In this document: positions 56,516 to 64,000 of the stretch, one piece after another
How positions within the stretch are numbered: the first letter of the stretch is position 1
How the letters are laid out: each line of letters starts with the position of its first letter
Assembly (NCBI GenBank): GCA_027625915.1
Contig: JANTQA010000029.1
Coordinates: 4,092,001 to 4,156,000 of the forward strand
DNA from: Anaeramoeba flamelloides
Taxonomy: Eukaryota; Metamonada; Anaeramoebidae
Reading direction: 5' to 3'
Length of the DNA stretch: 64,000 nucleotides
Translations under genes and position numbers: made by a program
The notes under the pieces: generated by a model
Seen by the model: the letters and a program-made list of their open reading frames with translations, nothing else
The model's database searches: none
Told to the model about the DNA's origin: nothing

Positions 56516-57249
56516 AATTATATTTTTAAGTATTAATGTTATACAAAGAGGGTTTGGTGGTTGGCAAATCTCAAAAATTTTTATTCAGTGAGATCTAACA
56601 AGGAAAAAATATCAAATTTTACAGAAAAAGTTCTAAATTTTTTTTGTCTTGTATCTCAAAATGACAAAGAAGGTTGGCAAAAATCGACTTTTAGAAAAAA
56701 TGACCTTCTATGTTGTTTTTTAAAACCCTTACACATGGTTGGCCATTTAAATAGTTTTTTTTCTCTTTCTGAGATAAGCTGAGAAGGTTTTAAAAAATGA
56801 TATAGAGCGTCAATAAGGTGAAAAGTGAAAAATTTTAGATGAAAAAGTCTGTTGTTTTATTATCAAAGACATTTTTTGAATGTAGCCCAAGATAAAGTGT
56901 TTGGGATTGGATTAAATCCAATAAAAGACTCATTTCCAAAAATTGAATTGTCAATTGTTCTCAAATGACAAAATATAGTTTTTTTTTTATAAAAAATACT
57001 GACTTATTTTGGCAATTATATTTTTCCAAATGATCCTAACATTAAAAATTGTTCAAAATCTTTACCTCACACAACCTAAACCCAATTTTACTTGATACAA
57101 CAAATTGTGCTTTGAGAGAAACGATCCAAAAAAAAAAAAATTTAAACAAAAAAGCATGAAAAAAATGTAAAGTGCGTTTGGCATGGATCATGTTGTTGCA
57201 CAAACAACTATAGGAGACACTCTCCTCTGAGCAATGGTTCGGAGATTTA

Positions 57250-57825
57250 ATTTAAGGATTACAATTCCTGAAATTTGAAAACAGATTATCTTGTGTAGGG
57301 AGTAGTGAGTTTTAGATTTGCTTATTATCTATTGGATCTTGTGCTTGGTATGGATTTAAATAGTTGTTCAAAATGGCAATTTTTGACAATTTATTTTTTT
57401 TATTTCCGAAATTTGATAGGAAGAATTTAAGATTAATAGACTATTAGGTGTTCAAGAATAACTTTTGAATTTTGGGTTGTAGAAAAGAATCTTGATTTAC
57501 TTTTTTGTCAATTAACTTAAATATTAAATAAAATTTTTTAAAACCCCACAATAAAACCAAACTTAATTAAAAAGTTCAATCAACAACCCACAAACCACAT
57601 TTTTTTATTACTTAAGTTCCAGCTAATAAATCTTACACTCTTCAATTTGTATTTCGGAAAAATTAAAAATAAAATGTCAAAAATTTCCATTTTGAACCAC
57701 TATTAAAATCCATATCAAGTACAAGATCGATCAGATAAGAATCAAATTAACAAGTGGTCACAAACGACACAAGATAATCTTTTTTTCAAATTTCAGGGAT
57801 TGTAAACCTTAAGGAAAAACAAAAA
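57250..57825. mobile_element. Foldback element F4 nested in repeat V
   Basis: Inverted arms at about 57250-57440 and 57618-57825 share TTTAAGGATTACAATTCCTG / GATTGTAAACCTTAAGG, CAGATTATCTTGTGT, GATCTTGTGCTTGGTATGGA, GTTCAAAATGGCAATTTTTG and ATTTCCGAAAT. The core has a smaller inner inverted repeat around GGGTTGT/ACAACCC. There is no coding capacity. Confidence 0.75.
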
Positions 57826-58435
57826 GAACCAAAAAAAAAATAAGCCAAAATCATACCCACTTTTTGTAATAATTCATACAGTCCGCCCAGTCCTACCATG
57901 ACTATTTATAATAACCTGAAATTGATTTTCTATACTGAAAATTATATTCATTTCAAAAAAACCGTAAAAGGGTTATTAAAGCTCATCATAAATCATAAAA
58001 TTTAAAATACAAGATTAAAAATAAGTTATCCATTTTTTTGATTTGTGGAATTGACAAATAAAATCAAAAAAAACTATACATTAACGTAGATCTTCAATTT
58101 CCAAAATTATTAAAATCCGTGGCTTTTACAATTTAAAAACAAAGATCGAAAAAGATAACCAAATTTCCATGTATTTCTGTGGTCTCAATTCTTGAGTAAA
58201 TTTAATTTTTTTCTTGGTTTTTACAAAAAAATAACTTGAATGAAGCAAGAGAAAGTTAAATCTTTAAACTTATGATCGAAATTTGATTCTCTATTTCAAA
58301 AAACCCAACTTTATAATAGACAATCAATTTCTATATCTTATAATATTTCTCAGTAGGGTTGGAACGGTTGTATGGTTTGTGGAGATAATGTAACAATTCA
58401 ACCTTAACTTAAAGATCAAAAATCATTGACAATAT
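57826..58435. other. AT-rich sequence inside the split repeat V
   Basis: No gene or recognisable element is present. This sequence separates F4 from the right part of repeat V and may be part of another insertion. Confidence 0.35.
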
Positions 58436-58715
58436 GATCGTTTAGCTTTAAAGTTGTAAAAAGATCTTCATTTTTTTGGGTTAAGAAACTCGTGATTATT
58501 GTTCAATTTCATTTTCAGGTTCCTTAAAAAGGTGTTCGAGTTCATGTATCTCAAAAAAAAAATTTTTTTGTTCATTTTTCATCAAAAAAATGACAAAAAA
58601 TGATTTTTCGATCCAAATTGGAGAATATTTTGAAGATCTTAACTTTACTTTTCAAATGGAATTGAATCAAAAGCTTTAGAGAAAAATTGTTGAATCCGAC
58701 ACGTAGTTCTTAATT

Positions 58716-59398
58716 GAATATTTTGCCAATGAGATATCCTCTCTGATTTTTTTTTTGTTGTTTGAATTTGGTTAATCAAAAGAAGGGTAATTTCACAATA
58801 TCCTTTTGAATTTTCAAGTCAGTGTTTGAGTATTGCGTAAAATCCACGTTAAATGACTAGACCCTAGAGATCCAGACCTAACTTGAACAATTATTTATAT
58901 GATAAACTTTTTAAAAAAATTTCAAAAATTTTGCATCTATTGGGTTTCGGAAAAACAAAATGAAAATACTTTTACAATTTGAAATTGTTTTGTCTAACAT
59001 TAAAATTAAGAAGAATTTTTTTACAACATTTTTTAACAGCATTCTTTATCTCAAAAGATTTTTTTTAATTTTGAATGAAAAATGGTTGATTTTGGAATTT
59101 ATAAATCTCGCTTATAATTTTGTCAAAAAAAAGAAAAATACGAAAAAAAATAATGGATAAATAAATTAAAAGATAATATTTCTTTATAGATTAAATTGTG
59201 AAGAAAGGTGGGGGAGAGAGAGAGAGAAAAAAAAAAAAAAGAAACATTAAACAGATGAACAAAAATCAAATCAATAATAAAATTGGAAAATAGAATTACA
59301 AAAACGAAAAAATTTAATGAATCATTTGTTTGAATTTGTAAAAGAGACCAAAGCAATAAAATAAAAAAAAAAAAAAAAACCAAAAGGCTAAAGGCAAT
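58716..59398. other. 3' flank of the C2-domain gene
   Basis: No gene is supported. A GAGAGAGAGAGAG-A(15) block lies at about 59213-59241 and an A-run at 59361-59379, both within ~190 bp of the C2 gene stop. Confidence 0.5.
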
Positions 59399-60344
59399 TT
59401 AAGAGCTGCTTGATGATTTCCATTTATATTTTTTTTTCATTTTCTTTTTTTGTTTTTTAGTCATTCCACCACCAAATCCACCGACATTCATACCAAATGT
59501 ACCCATGCCACCTTGGTTCATGCCGCCTTGGTTCATACCCATTCCCATACCCATTCCCATTCCTCCCTGGTTCATGCCCATACCCATACCCATTTGGTTT
59601 TGGTTTTGGTTCATGCCCATTCCAAAGGCGCCCATTCCCATTCCCATGTTACCCATTTGTTTCATACCCATTCCCATTCCCATTCCCATTCCTCCCTGGT
59701 TCATGCCCATACCCATACCCATTTGGTTTTGGTTCATTTGGTTCATTTGGTTCATGTTGTTTTGGTTCATTTGATTCATTTGGTTCATGTTATTTTGGTT
59801 CATTCGTTGCATTTGGTTCATTTGGTTCATTTGGTTCATTTGGTTCTGTTGCATCTGATTCATCTGGTTCATGTTATTTTGTTGCATTTGGTTCATTTGC
59901 CCCATTTGGTTTTGTTGTCCCATTTGATTTTGTTGTCTCATTTGTCCCATTTGGTTGTTTTGGTTCATTTGTTGCATTTGGTTTTGTTGACCCATTTGGT
60001 TTTGTTGGCCCATTTTCATTTGTCCCATTTGGTTTTGTTGTCCCATTTTCATTTGTCCCATTTTCATTTGTCCCATTTGATTTTGTTGTCCCATTTGGTT
60101 TTGTTGCCCCATTTTCATTTGTGTTGTGTTTTGTCCCATTTTCAATTGGGTGTTCTGTGTTTGCTGAACTTGCTGTGTTTGTTGTGTTTGGGATGCTTTG
60201 AATGGTGTTGATCTATTTAATTATTTTTAATGTTTTTACGAAATTATTATTGAAAGAAGAAAATAGGAAGGTTAAGTAAAAGGTGATAAAATTTTAATTT
60301 TTGTGTCGTTTGAGAAAGTGAATTAATAAAAAAGGAAAAAAAGG

Positions 60345-60387
<43 letters not shown>

Positions 60388-60956
60388 AAAGTTGAAAAAA
60401 TTACGGTGGACAATAGTGAAGAACGAGATGAAGTTTTCCTTTTTCTTTTGATCCTCGTTTTTTTCCTTCACATTGTTTCCATTCGTCATGTGGTTCGTTA
60501 TTTAATAACGAGCTAACTGGGACACGTACAAAAGCAAGAAGATCATGGCTTCCAACTCGATCCCAATCAGAAATTGCAACAATTAAAGTGTCACGATTAC
60601 TATTAAAATTTAAATTTAATTGTAAAAATTTTGGTGAAAAAGAAAAGAAAAATAGAGAAAAGAACAGAATAGAATAGAACAGGATACCAAAAAAAAAGTA
60701 AAAAAAAAGTAAGTGGGATTAAATTTTGAGAAGAAAGAAAAAAAAAAATATTGAAAGATATAACTTACGCATCTTTAACATCAAGAGTATAGGTCTCATT
60801 CCAAACAGGATTTAAAGTTTTTTTTTGTACCTTTGTCTTGTGGAATGGTTTTGTTCCATTAATCGAAACAGAGCAATAAGGATCAGATTTTCCACCAATA
60901 TCAGCGGCCTTTAATCCTTTAGCTTCAATAATTTTTACGTGTAATTTTGTTGTCAT
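59399..60956 (-). CDS. C2-domain protein with Met/Gln/Gly-rich repeat tail, three exons
   Basis: Exon 1 is 60956-60769, exon 2 is 60599-60405 and exon 3 is 60212-59399. Both introns are phase 2 and rejoin cleanly (GC|T Ala; CC|A Pro), giving 398 residues. A C2 domain fills residues 1 to about 125 (MTTKLHVKIIEAKGLKAADI, GGKSDPYCSV, TLNPVWNETYTLDVKDA, then NRDTLIVAISDWDRVGSHDL, ending LHLVLHYCPP). Loop aspartates for calcium are present (AADIGGKSDPY and SDWDRVGSHD), so calcium-dependent membrane binding is likely. After a Gln/Thr linker comes a long tail of MGQQNQMGQ, NQMNQM and GMGMGMNQ units, then a basic KKQKKKMKKKYKWK end. C2 plus repetitive tail is common in protist membrane-associated proteins; the tail's role is unknown (it could mediate self-association). 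Exon 3 alone opens long frames on the opposite strand, which are shadows of the repeat. Confidence 0.88.
60213..60404 (-). other. Intron 2 of the C2 gene, with a ~45 nt T-tract
   Basis: GTAATT...ATAG, 192 bp, phase 2. On the coding strand it contains an almost unbroken run of about 43 T residues (60348-60390, one interruption), far longer than an ordinary polypyrimidine tract and ~130 nt from the acceptor. Intron 1 (60768-60600, 169 bp) is GTAAGT...ATAG. Confidence 0.8.
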
Positions 60957-62659
60957 TTTAAAAAAATGAATAAAATAGAAATGAATATTCAACAGAAATT
61001 AAAAAAGGAGAATTGAATCATTAGTTCTTGTCAAAAAACACTAAGCCGTCAAAAATAGCGTTTAGAAATTGACATTATTTTTTGATCATTTTGAATCAAA
61101 AGAATGTTTTTTTCTTTTTGGAGAATAAAAAAAAGAGAACGTTTGAGAAATTTCTCAAAAAGTATCAACTAACCATGAAATCATTTTTGTCAAGTACATA
61201 AGAAATTATATTTTTCTACACCTATTTAAATTCGTTTTTTCTTTTGATTTTTTAAAAGTTACTTTTAGGAGATTTTGCATTAATAACGAGTGAATAGATC
61301 AAAAAAAAACCGAACTTAGATCTTCTTGTTGTTAGAACAGTACTTAAATTTTCTCAAAGTGTTCCAAATTTTCGAAACTAAAATTTTTTTTACAGTAACG
61401 AAAGACGGAACTAAATAATCTTATGTAAAACTTTACAATTGCACATTTGATGTCACCCAATACCTGGAGTATGCTTAAGTCTCTTCCATATAAACAATTA
61501 AGGTACTTAAAAGAACAAATACCCATCTCAATTTTTTCTTTATTTAATTAAGGGATTAGCTTCACCCTATATTTTTCTTTCATTAAAGTGTATCGTAATT
61601 AGGCAAAATAGTATTAGTATTACTTGGTTCAAATGACTCTCAAAAAATCTATGATGATTATATTTACACAATAAATTATTGGATTTTTTTGCTCATGGAT
61701 AATTGGTCAAAATTTTCATTTTGGAAATTTGTTTTTTTAGGTTTGATAAAAAAGTTTAACAATATTTATTATTCGTAACCTTAACAGAACCTGAAAATGA
61801 AAAGTAAAGACAACTTAAAGAAATATAAATAAATACCCCAAGATTGATTCGTTTTGTTTATTTTTGATAAAAAGCTAATTGGACCATCAATATATTTTCA
61901 AGATTTCAGGAAATAATTTTTCAAAAAGATTTAATCATTTATTTTTTAATTGTCTAAAAAAACTGAATTTAAAATCAATATATGGAAGAAATATAATAAC
62001 TTTTAAAGATTAATACATTTATTTATTTTAAATCAAATCAAAAAATAATTAAATCTTGTTTTTTTTTTGGAAATTGTTAAAGTTCTTTTGAAGATCTCAC
62101 AAATAGTCGAATTTTTTCAACAAATTTTGAATGATAAATCAACTAACTTAATCCCCTTAATCACAAAATATCGCATTACAAAAACGCTTATGGTGTTTAA
62201 CACCCTATTTTGTCTTTAATCATTGATTTTTTTATATTTTAATCATCCTTACTTTGATTTTTTCAAGTTTCTATTTAATCTTTCAAATTCAAAACTCTCT
62301 TTCAGGTTTTTTTCAAATAAAGATCATTAAAAAAATTATTCATGAAAAAAATTAAATATTTGTGAATTTTTCACTTTTTAATAACTTCAATTAAAATTAA
62401 CACAATTAGTTAATGAAAGATCTTTTAGAAAATAATTATTTTTAAAGATATTTTACAATTTAAACTGAAAAATCCGATTTTCCAGGTTCTATTAATATTT
62501 TTTTCGAATGTAATAGTAAACAATTTGAAATTTTTAATCTTAAGAACTAAGAGGTCATTTTATTATATTTTAAATTTATTTTAAATCTGGTAAATACCTT
62601 TCAAATAGGGAAACGTTTATTTTGACCATTAAAGAATTCTTTATATTTTTAAACTTGAA
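60957..62659. other. AT-rich intergenic sequence upstream of the C2 gene
   Basis: I see no gene, RNA or recognisable repeat in this 1.7 kb. The C2 frame is open upstream to 60992 (MNIHFYFIHFFK), but the Met at 60956 directly begins the C2 domain and is preferred. Confidence 0.4.
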
Positions 62660-62674
62660 AAAATATTTTTTTGA

Positions 62675-63299
62675 TTTTTAGTTTTTTTTTTTTAAGTTTT
62701 CTATTTATTTGTGAAGTGTTTTAGGTTTTTTTTACTTTTTGAATTAAACAGGAAAATTAAATAAAATTTCGGTTTATTTCGAAAAGTAAAAAAAAAAAAC
62801 TAACCAAAATCAATGATTTTTTCGTTAGGTTTTCTAGAGTATTCTGATTATTGGGAAAATCGATAGATTTTAGAAATAAAATAAAAAAACCACAAAAAAA
62901 CCTAAAAAACTTCAGGAATAAAACAGAAAACCTAAACTAAACAACTGTTAACCTTTCTATACTTCAAAATAATAGAGTAAAATCTAATATTTTACCCTAT
63001 TATCCTGCCTTCGAGAAACCTAGGAACGTGTATGCGCTTGGGGTAAAATTTCGTTTGGTTTTCCATAATTTAAAAGAATTATGCAAATTTTATAGTTTTT
63101 CAGTTTATTTCAAAAATTAAAAAAACTGCTGTTATTTTTTCCAGAATTCAAAAGAATTGAGTAAAATCTATGATTTCCTCCCTCTTTGAATTCTGGAAAA
63201 GCTAGACACTCTTGTGACACTTTCATTAGCTTTTCCAAAATTTAAAAGATTTTACTCTATCCTTTTAATTCCTGGAAAACCTAGGCACTCTACGGCGTA
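62675..63299. repeat. Hairpin-module mosaic (family P), locus 6 (longest)
   Basis: This ~625 bp locus has nearly every module: GTGAAGTGTTTTAGG, the GAATTAAACAGGAAAATT / AAATTTCGGTTTATTTC hairpin, AAAACAGAAAACCTAAAC, and three AATTCAAAAGAAT-(AGAGTAAAATC)-type hairpins (about 62960-63010, 63140-63200, 63230-63282). Spacers contain CCTAGGAACG, GCTAGACACTC and CCTAGGCACTCTACGGCG. The final hairpin ends with GGAAAACCTAGGCACTCTAC. Confidence 0.7.
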
Positions 63300-64000
63300 C
63301 AATATTTATTATAAGTTATTTTTTTTCCAGCATTTGACTTTTTTTAGATTATAAGTGTGTTTTAAAAAACGATTAGTAATTACCCCATTCAAAAAAATAT
63401 CCTAAAGTTGAATTTGACGAAAATTCATTGTCACATCCATTTAAAAATTTTTTAACCCCAATCTAGACCTCTTTTTCTATACTAGAGACTTTGAAAAATT
63501 TTACTACTATTAACAACAATAAAAACAACAAACTCAAGTTTTTTAAAAAATGAAAAGTTGATTAAATTGCGAAAAAACCGAATTAACAAGGATAAAATGA
63601 TAATTGAATTAGCAATTTTGTCTAATTCGGAATTTTCAGTTTTATTTATCTCTAAAAACTTTAAAACTATATTTTTTACAAAAATCATTATTGATAATTG
63701 TGAGTATTTGAAATAATCCCAGTTTTTGTAATTTATTATATTTTTAAAAAATGGAATTTTGTTTTTGAAATTTTGTTTAAATAACTTCTGAGTGAAGCTT
63801 TTTATTGTGTGTTTTTTTTGAAATAATTAATGTTTTTTAATCTAGTTTTGTAGATCTTCTGTAATTGTATCCAACTGTATTGTTTGGATTTTACATTTTC
63901 AGGATCTTTTAAGTTAGCTAAGAGAAAAATTTTGAAAACCAAGTTATTAGATTAATAAAAAGGAAACCGCTTCAAAAATATTTGATTCGAATTATGATGT
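63300..64000. other. AT-rich sequence at the window end
   Basis: No gene is supported. The 68-codon minus-strand frame at 63482-63688 has no recognisable features. Confidence 0.4.

Larger units (their letters stand above)
56520..58715 (+). mobile_element. Repeat V, copy 2, split by later insertions
   Basis: The left part (56545-57245) and right part (58440-58715) align in order with copy 1 (40738-41875): CAGTGAGATCTAACAAGG, AAAATGACAAAGAAGGTTGG, AAGTGCGTTTGGCATGGATC, AAAGGTGTTCGAGTTCATGT, CATCAAAAAAATGACAAAAA. About 1.2 kb of extra sequence (57250-58435) separates the parts, including foldback F4. The right end is GACACGTAGTTCTTAATTGA. Confidence 0.65.

Noticed and set aside
57870-57910. A GC-richer patch (GTCCGCCCAGTCCTACC) as a tRNA gene
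   Set aside because: No acceptor stem, anticodon arm or T-loop (GGTTCRA) could be laid out around it; no tRNA was found elsewhere either.
59450-60211. Long plus-strand frames of 234-253 codons rich in His/Ser/Leu or Phe/Pro/Gly
   Set aside because: They are antisense shadows of the Met/Gln/Gly repeat exon of the C2 gene; repetitive codons keep several frames open at once, and splicing fixes the minus-strand reading.

Overview
The window is eukaryotic nuclear DNA from a very AT-rich protist. Proteins use the standard code and carry long Lys/Glu/Asn-rich low-complexity stretches. Introns are short (109-215 bp where both ends are clear) with GTAAGT-, GTAATT- or GTAAGA-type donors. Protein architectures (GRAM-PH-VASt, homeodomain, NudC/CS, C2, B-box and B-box-SPRY) point to a free-living amoeboid protist. 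An anaeramoeba-like metamonad is my best guess; this is inference from style and not proven.

The window is gene-poor: about eight genes in 64 kb. From left to right they are a GRAM-PH-VASt membrane-anchored sterol-transfer-like protein (3526-6441, +), a two-exon coiled-coil protein (10758-8240, -), a TALE-like homeodomain protein with an AT-hook-like tail (18522-16234, -), an unrecognised 525-residue protein (23994-22417, -), a NudC/CS-domain co-chaperone with two or three exons (32003-about 32845, +), a B-box/coiled-coil/SPRY protein lacking a visible first exon (about 44651-43423, -), the first exon of a B-box protein (49176-48840, -), and a three-exon C2-domain protein with a Met/Gln/Gly repeat tail (60956-59399, -). 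Joining the split frames across GT-AG introns gives uninterrupted reading frames for the coiled-coil and C2 proteins and for the first two NudC exons.

The space between genes is mostly a graveyard of transposable elements. It holds one damaged APE-type LINE (25.28-28.6 kb) and two 3'-end LINE fragments (15.1-15.6 kb +, 45.3-46.1 kb -). Nine copies of a ~196 bp TA-flanked palindromic MITE are present, one inside the LINE. There are also several dispersed repeat families of 0.4-1.2 kb, at least four long foldback elements, and a family built from mosaics of hairpin modules. One 1.26 kb element has TATCGCGATA-type motifs clustered at its ends, and one 1.37 kb TTAA-flanked element lies just downstream of the B-box exon. 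Nested insertions give a relative chronology, and paralogous repeats supply one natural empty site for the MITE. I saw no rRNA, tRNA, CRISPR or virus-like element.

The genes do not form an operon or an evident pathway; neighbours look functionally unrelated.
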